A stretch of 64,000 bases of DNA from Bromus sterilis. Its lineage: Eukaryota; Streptophyta; Magnoliopsida; Poales; Poaceae. A program made the translations under genes and the position numbers. Each line of letters begins with the position of its first letter. The stretch's first letter is position 1. Positions 11,254-22,866 of this stretch are shown here, one piece after another. Location of the stretch: assembly GCA_950022295.1 (NCBI GenBank), contig OX465600.1:232459782-232523781 (forward strand), read 5' to 3'. Under the pieces are notes generated by a model. That model was not told the origin of the DNA. It saw nothing but the letters and a program-made list of their open reading frames with translations, and made no database searches.

Positions 11254-11496
11254 CTAAGAGTGAGACACTCCAAGAAAAGCACATAACGCATGAAGTGATA
11301 ACAATATAGTGCAACGAGAGACAAACTGATGATTGTTGATGGAGAATGGGATGCACGGGGGCATCCCCAAGCTTAGAATCTTGAGTCTCCTTGAATATTT
11401 GTTGGGGATGCATGGGTGCATCCCCAAGCTTGAGCGCTTGACACTCCTGAATCTTCTTTCATCATCTTCCTTCGCGCACTTGAAAACTCCCTTCAT
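11254..11496 (-). CDS. Conserved 80-codon ORF, 3' module (element D)
   Basis: It is an intact 80-codon ORF starting MKGVFKCAKEDDERRF, the counterpart of those in C, B and I. The two SLGM(H/P)PCIP repeats and hydrophobic tail are kept. Relative to C it has about five amino-acid changes and three silent ones in the first half by my count, so protein-level constraint is not demonstrated. Function is unknown. It sits between the large unknown ORF of D and the 3' spacer, in the same orientation as the element. Confidence 0.45.
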   Translation of the reverse strand: MKGVFKCAKEDDERRFRSVKRSSLGMHPCIPNKYSRRLKILSLGMPPCIPFSINNHQFVSRCTILLSLHALCAFLGVSHS

Positions 11497-12052
11497 ACAT
11501 AACTCATTGTAGACTGATTAGAGAGGTTAGTACCCTAATAAAATAATTTTTCCTCTACTGCAAATAAATATTTCCAGGAATAACTACTGTTTCTAAAGAT
11601 TGTCAAAAAGTTTTTGCAAAGAAAAAGCAAGCTTAAGGTTTGCAAAAGTAGAGAGAGACAAAACGTGGCAGAATCTGTGAAAAACAGAACAGCAGATAGA
11701 AACGAATTTTTTAGGGATACTTCTAAAACTCAAATCAAAAAACTCAGAACATACGGATGTTTCGTAATTGTATAGAGCACGCTGTGTAAACATTTCAGCT
11801 CAAAAAGATGAACTGGGATTTTTCTGGAATATTTCTAGTCACGAGGACAGAATCTGTTTTCTGGACAGCATGTCACAACTTTTACTTCCCTTGCCGTATG
11901 AGGCTAAACTTGGCACAAAGCTTGAAAAATAAAGATACAATGATGTTGCTACAGTAGTAACAATCATCAAGACCACTAAAAACATAACAAAAGCAAAAAG
12001 AAAAACCTACATTCGTTGCGGGCTGCCTCCCGAAAGCGCTTCTTTAAAGCCA
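11497..12052 (-). other. Non-coding stretch between the two ORFs of element D
   Basis: No gene seen. It contains the conserved TTCGTTGCGGGCTGCCTCC boundary segment at 12011-12029, shared with B and C. The remainder is AT-rich and aligns with 5198-5780 in C. Confidence 0.7.
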
Positions 12053-13301
12053 TTAGCTAGGCTTAAAGATTATAGAAGATGCTCTCACAAGAATAAGAAT
12101 TTTGAAGCAAAAGAGAGCATCAAGAAGCAAATATGAAACACATTTAAGCCTAACCCACTTCCTATGCATAGGCATCTTGTAAGAAAATAAATCAAAGAAG
12201 CACAAAGTGACATGCATAGGAAGGTGGAAAAAGCACAACTTCATAACTTTCAACATGAAGAGAGGTGTTTTAGTGATATGGAAGTTTCTACAACCAAACT
12301 TACCTCTCTCGAAATAATTTTCAGTAGTATCATGAACAACATCAAGCATATAACTATCACATAAATCATGTCGTTCATGACCTACAAGTACACGTGTATA
12401 GTTTTCAACACGGTCTTTTGGATTATAAGATAAATGCAAACCATCACATTGAGCTTTGATAAGAGCACAATTCTCCGGAATTGGAGATTTTAAAAGGATA
12501 ATAGGACACTCAAGTGTGGGTGCAATAGCTAATATTTCATGCTTAACATGAGTAACTATAGAAAGTTCATCTCCGTAAGCATCATCCATAGTGGCATCAC
12601 GGCCATAAGCATAGAAGGCATCAACTTCATCAAAAAAGGATATTTCAAAAGAATCCATACGATCATAATACTCATATAAGGTAAGATTCAAAGAGTTACT
12701 CTCATTAGAAGGTAGACATGTATGGCTCCATTCTTCCTCCTTTTGTTCCTCACTCTCCTCCTCTTTTTCATCCAAGGAGCTTTCAGGTTCATAAATTTCT
12801 TCTTCCATAGAGTCCTGCAAATCATTAGTCTCTTCCTTTGGGGGAGAGATTCTCTCAAGATGATCAGTAATGTAATAATTTGCATCGTAATTTTCCAAAC
12901 AATAGTTAAGTATAGCAAGACTCTCAGATTTGTAAGGGGCATCATCAATATTTTTAAGAAGAGAAGTAATTTCATAGGCACCCTTATAAGCAAAAAAATT
13001 CTTCTATTTCCTCTGCGTCATAAAAATCATAGTTTCTCTTAGCATAAGAAGCTAAGGTTTCATCATCATTGTACTCACATTGGAAAGAAAGGTGTTTGTG
13101 CCTCATAAAGCAACAAGATTCATCCCTGCAGAAAGATATATTATATATTGAGCACAAGTTTCTAGCATACTCATACAACTGATGTATTTGTTTCCATAAG
13201 TGTATCCCCTTTTGAGACAAGCGGTGTTCCTTGTACCACTTTTGTTGATCCTCGGTGAATCCTCCATGCCAATAAGATTTGGTTTCAAAGAAGTAAGACA
13301 T
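12053..13301 (-). pseudogene. Conserved ORF of unknown function (element D)
   Basis: This is the main ORF of D, about 415 codons, starting at ATG 13301 (MSYFFETKSYWHGG). A run of seven A on the plus strand (12992-12998) shifts the frame once; otherwise both halves are open. Blocks shared with B are HRLSQKG..LW.QIH, HKHL.FQCE, EEIEEF, then CALIKAQCDGLHLSY, RVLVGH, DVVHDTTENYFERGK and the C-terminal PMHRKWVRLK. The last two blocks also occur in I. The centre is very acidic. It resembles neither Gag, protease, RT nor integrase. Between D and B, over roughly 60 codons around DVVHDTTENYFERG, I count about nine silent and six replacing changes, which favours past protein-level selection. It occupies the gag-pol position behind the primer site. 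Confidence 0.75.
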
Positions 13302-13448
13302 TGATTGGCAAGTAAGGAACTAGACATACTATTATTATTTTTAGATGTTTGGTAAAGGACACGAAGATAAAAACTGAAAGGTAAACTAACAAGACTAAAA
13401 AGCAAAGGTAAAAGATAGTGTGAAACTCCCCTATCTTGTAGGCTAGAG

Positions 13449-13466
13449 TCCCCAGCAACGGCGCCA
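13449..13466 (-). promoter_or_regulatory. Primer binding site, tRNA-Asp type (element D)
   Basis: The minus strand reads TGGCGCCGTTGCTGGGGA, one transition away from a perfect tRNA-Asp complement. It lies 10 nt after the 5' LTR end. Confidence 0.88.
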
Positions 13467-13476
13467 GAAATTTGCT

Positions 13477-14780
13477 TGATGGCTTCTCGCCCCTCTTTGG
13501 TTACCCCAAGTGGAAGGTGAGATGCAGCGTAGCAGCAAGTTTCCCCTATGTAGAGGATAGGGTTTGTCTCCCGTAGGACTCAAGAGATACAAGTAGGTGG
13601 TAAAGTGAACAATGGTGCCGTTCACAACCTCGGTTGCTAACTTCACCTGGACCTGCACACAGATACAAATAACTTTGCTCCCATCGAGTTCAGAGGTATC
13701 TATCCAGAACATCTCGCTAGTATTAAGTTGCGAATCCCACCCAAAGTGTAAACTCAAAGCAACAGACAACTACATTAAAAGAACTTTGCGTAAAGTAAAC
13801 AATCCTTGCACCCGCAAGTACAAGCACCGTTGTTTTATCCCTGGTGGAAACAGCACATCCCCTAGTCTCATGTTTCTGTCACTCAAGCTAGACATTAGGG
13901 GGCTGAACCCACAATCAAGCATAACGCTCCCTCTTGGAGTTGCAAATAAAATACTTTGCCAAAGCAAATACCGCAATGGAGAACATGCAAGAATTTACTC
14001 AAGAACAAAATATAAAAGAGAAACCAAATATATTACTCATCACAATGTTAACATAGTGTCATAATCCATCAGATCCCACCAAACTCAGCATAGCAACAGC
14101 AGAAATTACATAGATGCCTCGATCATGTGAGGCAGCTCACGAGGACTCAAAAGTGGAAGCACAAAAGAGGGAGAGATAGATCACATAGCTACTGGTCACG
14201 GACCCATGGTCCAAGGGAGACTACTCACAGTACATACGGGAGGTGTCCATGTCTATGGATGGTCTCCCGGAGGGGGTAGCTTCTCTCGGCAGGGTGTCGG
14301 AGCAGCTTCTCCAGGCAGCCCCGATCTTGAAACGGCAGCGGCGACGGAACAGAGGCGAGATCGCAAAAGAGGAGTCGATATTACGGGTTTCTGTCACGGG
14401 GGGTAAATATAGGCGTAGGGGGCGTCAAGGGGACCCATCAGGTAGCCAGGAGGCTCCCTGGCGCGGCCTAGGGTGGGGTCGCGCCAGGGACCCTTCTGGA
14501 GTCCCTGTGGTGGCCCCCCTTCCCTCCTTTGGTGTTTCCGGAAGCTTCCATGTCGCTGATTTTTTATCTGATTTTTCCGGATTTTTTGGAGCACTTTTAA
14601 TGGCCGGAAAACCTGGAATACAAAAACAGCAGAAAACAACAACTGTCAGCTGGGTGCACTGAGTTAGTAGGTTAGTCCAAATAGGTTCAAAAGTGTATGA
14701 AAGTTCAAGCAAAACATGGCAAAGTCACACAAAACATGCATGGAGCAAGCAGAAATTATAGATACGTTTGGGACGTATCA
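13477..14780 (-). repeat. 5' LTR of element D (1,304 bp, internally deleted)
   Basis: Its ends are identical in type to the 3' LTR. About 350 bp present at 7673-8021 in the 3' LTR are missing at 13696-13697, where the sequence passes directly from AGTTCAGAGG to TATCTATCCAGAAC. The minus strand carries a TATATTTA box near 14405-14413, beside a GC-rich segment. The right flank CTGCC is the target duplication. Confidence 0.92.
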
Positions 14781-17366
14781 CTGCCGCACTAGCATTTATG
14801 AAGTGGCTAACGATCTAGAGAGTAAGATAAGAAGCCAAGCATTCGATGAGGAATCACCTCCAACAAGTCTTTCTATCAACTACTTACGCAAACATAACAC
14901 CTATCCTATCCTTGTCCTCCTCTTCGCATCTCGACGAAGAGAAGCAGTCAAGGCACACACACGTTGATCAAGTTATATTATGATTATCTCAGTTGTTGTT
15001 GTCTATGAACAGGACGTAGGTCTCAAGTCGTCCATAACCGTGGACACGGCTTCTCGAAAATATTTAACCCTGTAGGGGTGTACCAACTGCCCATTACAAG
15101 GCTCCGCACGCACGCCCATCACTCTCAGTTGCTACCCATTATAGGAAACCATTTTATGATTTAGTTCCGAGAGATCCGAAACGACAGGTCCCTCTAACTA
15201 ACAACGAACAAATCCGGGTGGCCCCCGGTGAGTCGACACCCAACTCAAAAGCCGTCCGCGCTCACGAATCAGTCTCTACCGTCTATCGCAGGTTTGGATA
15301 GCCGGTTAATCACACATGGGAAACCGGGTCCTCAGCCGGACAAAGTGGGCCAGCAAGGGAACTATTTCCTCACTGGTCCGGGTTGGTTTAAAAACTACTG
15401 GCAGCTGACCAGCACACACACGGTTTCAAATGGTAAATCAGCTTGGGCCACCACTCGAAATGCTTGAAGCTAGGTAGGTAAGAAAAGGGGACCCCATAAA
15501 ATCCCACACGCGGTTAGGCACGCTCAGTCTTAAAACCAATACCCGGAACTCGGATCCTAGGTGACTCGAATGGAACAAAGCGTCGGGGCGGGATAGCCTA
15601 GACCTTCCATCCTTCGTCGAATATAGTCAACATTATAATAATCATATCATCAACAACAATATAATAATGTGATAGCCCAAACCAAGGAGTAACAGGGTAA
15701 CATCGTAGCATCCTAAGCATGCATACTAAGCAGGTGCTGAGCAACGAGCAATAGTAACATAGCAGTACAAGGTTTGCTTGGAAGGGACATGGATGTATCG
15801 GTTTGAAAGAGGATGTAAACATGTGGTAGGATCAAACATCGAACCTAACCTAGACTAGCATGCAAACCGATGGTTGAAATAGAATGGATCATAAGTAATG
15901 TATAGTCCTTGCCTGTTGATAAGTAGGGTTCCGAAGGTGTAGTGGATCGCAAGCTCACATCGTCTCCGAAGGTACCCGCGGAAGCATACAAGACGATAAA
16001 CACTGGAAAGGAATCGACGAGCAAGCATCTATTACTATGAAGCAAACATGAGCAAGCATCAACAAGAAGACAACACGAGACATCGCACCTACCGTCGAGA
16101 GCGGTTACTAATAGGTTAAGTGGAGTACTCGTCACACACGACGATACCGCACATTTAGAAAGGTTCCAATTGTTTAGCTACAGGTGATCAAAAAAGGTTG
16201 TTAACATGGCAACTCAATCAATCATGGCATAGCACACAAACATGGCAAGATGTGAAGCATAAAGGAAACTATCTATGCTAGTCAATTTAAGTGAGGCACA
16301 ACCTAAACATGGCATAACACTAAGTGTCGCACGATGATTAAAACATTTGGTACTGTTCTGTCCTAAACCATATTTTAGGTTGGTTAACAACAGAAAACAA
16401 TAGCATAAACACAAAGTACACGAAAAACTAATCAAGTTACATATAAGGCACACTCCAAACGGAGTTACGGTTAAAAAGATATAAGCAAAACAAGTTACGG
16501 GCACAATCTTCCAACATCAGGAAGCACACTTTAGAGCAATGCATAAACAGGATAATCAATGCAAACATGCTCACAAATGATATGGAACTAAAGTAGACAT
16601 GACAGGAAAGGCATGGAAAAAAGAATCATGAAAATAGGCATCATAGATCAAAAGATATTAAGCATGCAACATGGCATCGGAACGTTACAGACTAGAGAAA
16701 AACTGAGGTGGCTGTCAAAAACAGCGGGATAGAAACTTTGGAGCTCAATAACTATATGACCAGAAATCATATCATGACAGTGTAATACATATAATGGAAG
16801 TAGACATGATGCTTAACAATATGCAATTGGAATCACTCAATTCCGATAAACGGTTGCGACGCAACCGTCACCCGAAGTTGCAACAAATTAACAGTTTTTA
16901 GCACAGCAACACATTAACATCAGGATCACCACTTTGGAGCAAGATTTAATATAGCTAAAGCACCCAAACATGAAAAGTTAAAGCATGTAAATGAAGTACA
17001 CATGATGCTTAACACATAGGAAAAAGAATCAACGCAATAGGCCTCATGGATTTGTCACAATCATCACCCAAAGTTTAAACAAAATAACAGCAGCAGCACT
17101 TGACAGAATTTAGCAACAGTGAACAGTCTGGTGCCTACTTCAACACAGAAATACATATTCAAGATGACCTCAAAAATAAATAACTTCCTAAAGATGAACT
17201 CTAGAGCACACAAAGCACAACCAAACAAAAAAAGAATCACTTCATCCAGAGCTACGAGTCAACGGGAAATTATGTTGCAAAACAGGATCAGCAGCACAAT
17301 TTTTATAGGACTTAGTGAAAATAGATAAAAGGAAAAAAAACATGAAACAGAAAAAAAAAGAGGGCC

Positions 17367-17915
17367 TCACCCTGGGCCTTGGCCCATGAGGCGGCCTGGA
17401 TCGGGCCGAGGGGCGCGCTGGGCCTGGGGCGCCTGGCTGGGCTGTGGATGCGAGTTGGGCCGGGGAGGCGACTTGGGCCGCGGTCTCCAGACCGGCCCAC
17501 GGAGGCGGTTGCCGGCCCAGCCGGCTGGATCTGGAGCGCCCGGCGGCTCCCTGCTCGAACCCGAGCGACGGCGGCGGGGCAAGACGCCGGCGAGCGTCGA
17601 GGCAGCTCCGACGAGGGGAGGGTGACGGGGGACGACCGGAACGGGTGCGGGGCTACCGGATCCACCAGATCCAGTCGGATCCCGGCGCGCCCGGTAGCCG
17701 GCGAGGCTGCAAGGGGCGGCGGCTGAGCTCCGTCTCGGGGGAGGCCATGGCGGGCGGCGGCTCCTGGGAGAAAAGAAGGGGAGGGGTGAGGCCGAGAGGA
17801 GGAGGGAAGGAGGCAGTGCGCGGCTCACCGGGGCACATGGCGGACGGAGACAGCGACTCGCCAGAGGAGGAGTTGGGCGGCACTTCGGGAGCTCCATGGG
17901 CGGCGGCGACGCCAT
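17367..17915 (-). CDS. LTR-borne Pro/Arg-rich ORF of element G (3' LTR copy)
   Basis: An ATG at 17915 opens 182 codons (MASPPPMELPKCRPTPPLAS...) ending RLMGQGPG. The second LTR has the same ORF (22327-22866, 179 codons) with an in-frame 9-bp difference and the same start and stop. It begins about 240 nt downstream of a minus-strand TATA box, after a leader containing AAACCCTAG. Within it lies a segment with splice-like ends (GTGAGC near 17825, TTTTCTCCCAG near 17765), so the transcript could be spliced. Composition is strongly GC-rich and other frames are also open, so coding is uncertain. It might derive from the 5' end of a host gene or be ordinary LTR leader. No family recognised. Confidence 0.3.
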   Translation of the reverse strand: MASPPPMELPKCRPTPPLASRCLRPPCAPVSRALPPSLLLSASPLPFFSPRSRRPPWPPPRRSSAAAPCSLAGYRARRDPTGSGGSGSPAPVPVVPRHPPLVGAASTLAGVLPRRRRSGSSREPPGAPDPAGWAGNRLRGPVWRPRPKSPPRPNSHPQPSQAPQAQRAPRPDPGRLMGQGPG

Positions 17916-18155
17916 GGATTGGACGGGCCCGTGGCGGGGGATCTCAGGCCCTACGGGGCCCGGTTCGCTGGAGGGGGCGGCTGGGGCTACGTGCACGCAT
18001 CTGGGTCATTGATCCGAGGATCCGACGGTCAGAATCGGGTGGGAGCTAGGGTTTCGGGTTTGGAGTCAAATTTTGGGCAGATCTGGCGAACTGGAGGTGG
18101 GTGGCTGCAATTTTGTGGCTAGGGAAACCCTATAAATGGGTGGGAGTGTGGTGGT

Positions 18156-18164
18156 CTTTATATA
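18156..18164 (-). promoter_or_regulatory. TATA box in 3' LTR of element G
   Basis: The minus strand reads TATATAAAG, a canonical plant TATA box in the element's transcription direction. The other LTR keeps the same box at 23116-23124. Transcription would start around 18130, placing the long GC-rich segment in the transcript. Confidence 0.7.
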
Positions 18165-18632
18165 GCCCAGGTTGCTGGCAGTTTGCAAAAACATCCCCGG
18201 TTTTTTTCTCGTGCGTGCGTTGTTTACGTTTCTAACCGCCGGGGGTCCGCAGTACCTCCGATTCGGGTAAAAATTCGAACTGCGCAATCAGCGCGTTGAT
18301 CCGGAGGCGTTCACCTCGCGCTGGAACCGTTCCACGAACACTTTCCGGCGCGCTATAAAAATATCCCGTTTACATATTAAACAGGGTTTTTCGTTCCGTT
18401 GGCTACGGCTGTTCTCGTGCGGTTTTCGCGACGGTGATCGGGCGAAACCCGGTGTCGCAAATGTCGAGTGTCAGGGTGGCAAGGGTCGGTCTTCGTCCGG
18501 TACGAGATAAGAGGGGGAAAATGATCGTCGATTGATAAATCGGGGATGCAAACACCGCAAACAAATCAGACAATCAAACAATTCACACCGAAAACAAAAT
18601 TTGTATTTTTTTGTGAAATCTGGGTTGTTACA

Positions 18633-19235
18633 ATACAACACCACCAACAAGGGATCTCGTCCCGAGATCCAGGACGATCCGGGGGAGAGGGGAAGGGGGA
18701 GAGAAAAGAGAGTCGACGATCTTCAACACCACCAACAAGGGACTCTGCTCCATGTCGACGTCGAACTTCTGTCGAGATAATTTTCCGCAGAGAGACGACA
18801 TCGTCGGAATAACGAAAACGTCAGTAACAAGAGGAAGAACGATTGCGATAAAAAGACCAAGGGATAGTGATTTTCGACGCAAGTCGTAAAAACACTGGGC
18901 AAAAGGAGGGAGGGCAAAGGACGACTCAGATGATATCCGAAACCGGAGAAGCTAAAGATACTACAGGAATTCCCACCTGAGATCAGAATCGAGACAATAC
19001 GCTGCAAGCGAGGCATTGTAGCGGTTCCGACACTCCACACACTCGAGATCCTAAAGTTTGAAAGGGATAAGAGAGAATAAAACACTTACGACACTTGTCC
19101 TGACCAGAGCAAGGGTAAGGATAAAAAGATTCCTACTCTCCGATAACTAACTTAATAACTACAAAATAGTTTTGGTCTAGACTCGACTTCGGCCAGAGAG
19201 GGAATCCTACGGTCGGTAAGGCTCTGATACCAAGT
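18633..19235 (-). other. Internal region of element G (603 bp)
   Basis: This short region between the two LTRs carries the primer site at its right end and no complete gene. On the minus strand its last part reads CTCGGGACGAGATCC followed by a G/T-rich tract before the LTR, where Tekay elements have the end of the integrase gene and the polypurine tract. Two copies of ACACCACCAACAAGGGA (plus strand, about 18639 and 18727) flank an 88-bp block. No convincing protein was found. Confidence 0.8.
19220..19232 (-). promoter_or_regulatory. Primer binding site, tRNA-iMet type (element G)
   Basis: The minus strand reads TGGTATCAGAGCC, the complement of the initiator tRNA-Met 3' end, three nucleotides after the 5' LTR. 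This sets the orientation of G as minus. Confidence 0.92.
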
Positions 19236-22200
19236 TGTAAAGCCCGATATGCGGTACTGTTCCAGATCTAGATGTTTCCATCCAAATCCGGGGATGAAGC
19301 ACATATCGGTTCCACCGTGATTCGTCATATGCCCCGGATTTCCAACATGATATCACAACATTACAGATACAAGGATACAACATCTCATACAATCGGCATA
19401 CAACTGCCTCAAATACAATACAACAACGGAAGATACATGTCTGGGTACAAACTACAATCAAATGCCTACTGGCAAAGAGAAAAACATCGATCCCCATAAC
19501 CACACGGGTCCAGGCCCTCCGCCGGGACCCGCCTAACTAGTCGTCGTCGAGTCTCCACGTGAAACGTCGATCACCATACCTGTTGTCGATCAAGAACCCT
19601 GAAAAGAGTTTGGTGGTAGTATCATGAGTACAGAGGTACTCAGCATCCAACTGTAGTGGTCATCTGCCCAAGCAAGGACCTCATCACTCGTCATTCTAGG
19701 ACAACTAGTAGTTTACGGTAAGGATGGGGTAAGTGGTGAGGTTGCTGCCGCACTAGCATTTATGAAGTGGCTAACGATCTAGAGAGTAAGATAAGAAGCC
19801 AAGCATTCGATGAGGAATCGCCTCCAACAAGTCTTGCTATCAACTACTTACGCAAACATAACACCTATCCTATCCTTGTCCTCCTCTTCGCATCCCGACA
19901 AAGAGAAGCAGTCAAGGCACACACACGTTGATCAAGTTATATTAAGATTATCTTAGTTGTTATTCTCTATGAACAGGACGTAGGTCTCAAGTCGTCCATA
20001 ACCGTGGACACGGCTTCTCGAAAATATTTAATCCTGCAGGGGTGTACCAACTGCCCATTACAAGGCTCCGCACGCACGCCCATCACTCTCAGTTGCTACC
20101 CATTATAGGCAACCATTTTAGGATTTAGTTCCGAGAGATCCGGAAAGACAGGTCCCTCTACCTAACAACGAACAAATCCGGGTGGCCCCCGGTGAGTCGA
20201 CACCCAACTCAAAAGCCGGCCGCGCTCTCGAATCAGTCTCTACCATCTGTCGCAGGTTTGGATAGCCGGTTAATCACACATGGGAAACCGGGTCCTCAGC
20301 CGGACAAAGTGGGCCAGCAAGGGAACTATTTCCTCACTGGTCCGGGTTGGTTTAAAAAGTACTGGCAGCTGACCAGCACACACACGGTTTCAAATGGTAA
20401 ATCAGCTTGGGCCACCACTAGAAATGCTTGAAGCTAGGTAGGTAAGAAAAGGGGACCCCATAAAATCCCACACGCGGTTAGGCACGCTCAGTCTTAAAAC
20501 CAATACCCGGAACTCGGATCCTAGGTGACTCGAATGGAACAAAGCGTCGGGGCGGGATAGCCTAGACCTTCCATCCTTCGTCGAATATAGTCAACATTAT
20601 AATAATCATATCATCAACAACAATATAATAATGTGATAGCCCAAACCAAGGAGTAACAGGGTAACATCGTAGCATCCTAAGCATGCATACTAAGCAGGGG
20701 CTGAGCAACGAGCAATAGTAACATAGCAGTACAAGGTTTGCTGGGAAGGGACATGGCTGTATCGGTTTGAAAGAGGTTGTAAACATGTGGTAGGATCAAA
20801 CATCGAACCTAAACTATACTACCATGCAAACCGCTGGTTGAAATAGAATGGATCATTAGTAATGTATAGTCCTTGCCTGTTGATAAGTCAGGTTCCGAAG
20901 GTGTAGTGGATCGCAAGCTCGCATCATCTCCGAAGGTACCCGCGGAAGCACACAAGACGATAAACACTGGAAAGGAATCGACGAGCAAGAATCTATTACT
21001 ACGAAGCAAACACGAGCAAGAAACAACAAGAAGGCAACATGAGACATCGCACCTACCATCGAGAGCGGTTACTAATAGGTTAAGTGGAGTACTCATCACA
21101 CACGACGATACCGCACATTTAGAAAGGTTCCAATTGTTTAGCTACAGGTGATCAAAAAAGGTTGTTAACATGGCAACTCAAGAAAGCATGGCATAGCACA
21201 CAAACATGGCAAGATGTGAAGCATAAAGGAAACTATCTATGCTAGGAAATTTAAGTGAGGCACAACCTAAACATGGCATAACACTAAGTACCGCACGATG
21301 ATTAAAACATTTGGTACTGTTCTGTCCTAAACCATATTTTATGTTGGTTAACAACAGCAAACAATAGCATAAACACAAAGTACACTAAAAACTAATCAAG
21401 TTACATATAAGGCACACTCCAAACGGAGTTACGGTTAAAAAGATATAAGCAAAACAAGTTACGGGCACAATCTGCCAACATCAGGAAGCACACTTTAGAG
21501 CAATGCATAAACAGGATAATCAATGCAAACATGCTCACAAATGATATGGAACTAAAGTAGAAATGACAGGAAATGCATGGCAAAAAGAATCATGCAAATA
21601 GGCATCATAGATCAAAAGATATTAAGCATGCAACATGGCATCGGAACGTTACAGACTAGAGAAAAACAGAGGTGGTTGTCAAAAACAGCGGGATAGCAAC
21701 TTTGGAGCTCAATAACTATATGACCAGAAAGCATATCATGACAGTGCAATACATATAACGGAAGTAGACATGATGCATAACAATATGCAATTGGAATCAC
21801 TCAATTCCGATAAACGGTTGTGACGCAACCGTCACCCGAAGTTGCAACAAATTAACAGTTTTCAGCACAGCAGCACATTAACATCAGGATCACCACTTTG
21901 GAGCAAGATTTAATATAGCTAAAGCACCCAAACATGACAAGTTCAAGCATGTAAATGAATTACACATGATGCTTAACACATAGGAAAAAGAATCAACGCA
22001 ATAGGCCTCATGGATTTGTCAAATTCATCACCCAAAGTTTGAACAAAATAACAGTAGCAGCACTTGACAGAATTTAGCAATAGTTAACAGTCTGGTGCCT
22101 ACTTCAACACAGAAATACATATTCAAGATGACCTCAAAATAAATAACTTCCTAAAGATGAACTCTAGAGCACACAAAGAACAACCAAACAAAAAATAATC

Positions 22201-22326
22201 ACTTCATTCGGAGCTACGAGTCAACGGGAAATTACGTTGCAAAACAGGATCAGCTGCACAATTTTTACAGGACTTAGTGAAAATAGATAAAAGAAAAAAA
22301 ACATGAAACGGAAAAAAAAGAGGGCC

Positions 22327-22866
22327 TCACCCTGGGCCTTGGCCCATGAGGCGGCCTGGATCGGGCCGAGGGGCGCGCTGGGCCTGGGGCGCCTGGCTGG
22401 GCTGTGGATGCGAGTTGGGCCGTGGAGGCGACTTGGGCCGCGGTCTCCAGACCGGCCCACGGAGGCGGTTGCCGGCCCGGCCGGCTGGATCGGGAGTGCC
22501 CGGCGGCTCCCTGCTCGAACCCGAGCGGCGGCGGCGGGGCACGACGTCAGGGAGCGTCGAGGTAGATTCGACGAGGGGAGGGTGACAGGGGACGGCCGGA
22601 ACGGGTGCGGGGCTACCAGATCCAGTCGGATCCCGGCGCTCCCGGTCGCTGGCGAGGCTGCAAGTGGCGGCGCCTGAGCTCCGGCTCGGGGGAGGCCATG
22701 GCGGGCGGAGGCTCCTGGGAGAAAAGAAGGGGAGGAGTGAGGCCGAGAGGAGGAGGGAAGGAGGCAGTGCGCGGCTCACGGGGGCGCAATGCGGCCGGAG
22801 ACGGCGACTTGCGAGAGGAGGAGTTGGACGGCGGTTCGGGAACTCCATGGGCGGCGGCGACGCCAT
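22327..22866 (-). CDS. LTR-borne Pro/Arg-rich ORF of element G (5' LTR copy)
   Basis: This is the counterpart of 17367-17915 with the same start (MASPPPMEFPNRRPTPPLAS), same stop (RLMGQGPG) and a 9-bp in-frame deletion. The splice-like GTGAGC and CTCCCAG pair is also kept. Persistence of the frame in both LTRs is suggestive, but the LTRs were identical when G inserted, so only changes since then are informative. Function unknown. Confidence 0.3.
   Translation of the reverse strand: MASPPPMEFPNRRPTPPLASRRLRPHCAPVSRALPPSLLLSASLLPFFSPRSLRPPWPPPSRSSGAATCSLASDRERRDPTGSGSPAPVPAVPCHPPLVESTSTLPDVVPRRRRSGSSREPPGTPDPAGRAGNRLRGPVWRPRPKSPPRPNSHPQPSQAPQAQRAPRPDPGRLMGQGPG

Larger units (their letters stand above)
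7449..14780 (-). mobile_element. Element D: non-autonomous Athila-like retrotransposon, complete
   Basis: This is a 7.3-kb minus-strand element with both LTRs, a tRNA-Asp primer site, one large unknown ORF (broken), the 80-codon ORF, a 3' spacer and a polypurine tract. It lacks gag, protease, RT and integrase, so it must be mobilised in trans. The target duplication is CTGCT (7444-7448) and CTGCC (14781-14785). The unoccupied sequence GGTTGCTGCCGCACT is present at 19742 in the other LTR of G, confirming the boundaries directly. Confidence 0.93.
14786..18632 (-). repeat. 3' LTR of element G, segment 2
   Basis: It continues the G LTR after D and ends TTGTTACA at 18632. It aligns throughout with 19750-23270 plus 34695-35016. 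It contains a TATA box, a GC-rich ORF-bearing segment and, at 18306-18310, GGCGT, the equivalent of the GGCAT site used by F in the other LTR. Apart from the ORF at 17367-17915 it holds no supportable gene; 14786-17360 is AT-rich with only shadow frames. Confidence 0.92.

Noticed and set aside
19220..19232. Match to tRNA 3' ends as evidence of tRNA genes
   Set aside because: Only 12-18 bases match, next to LTR ends; these are primer sites, not tRNA genes.
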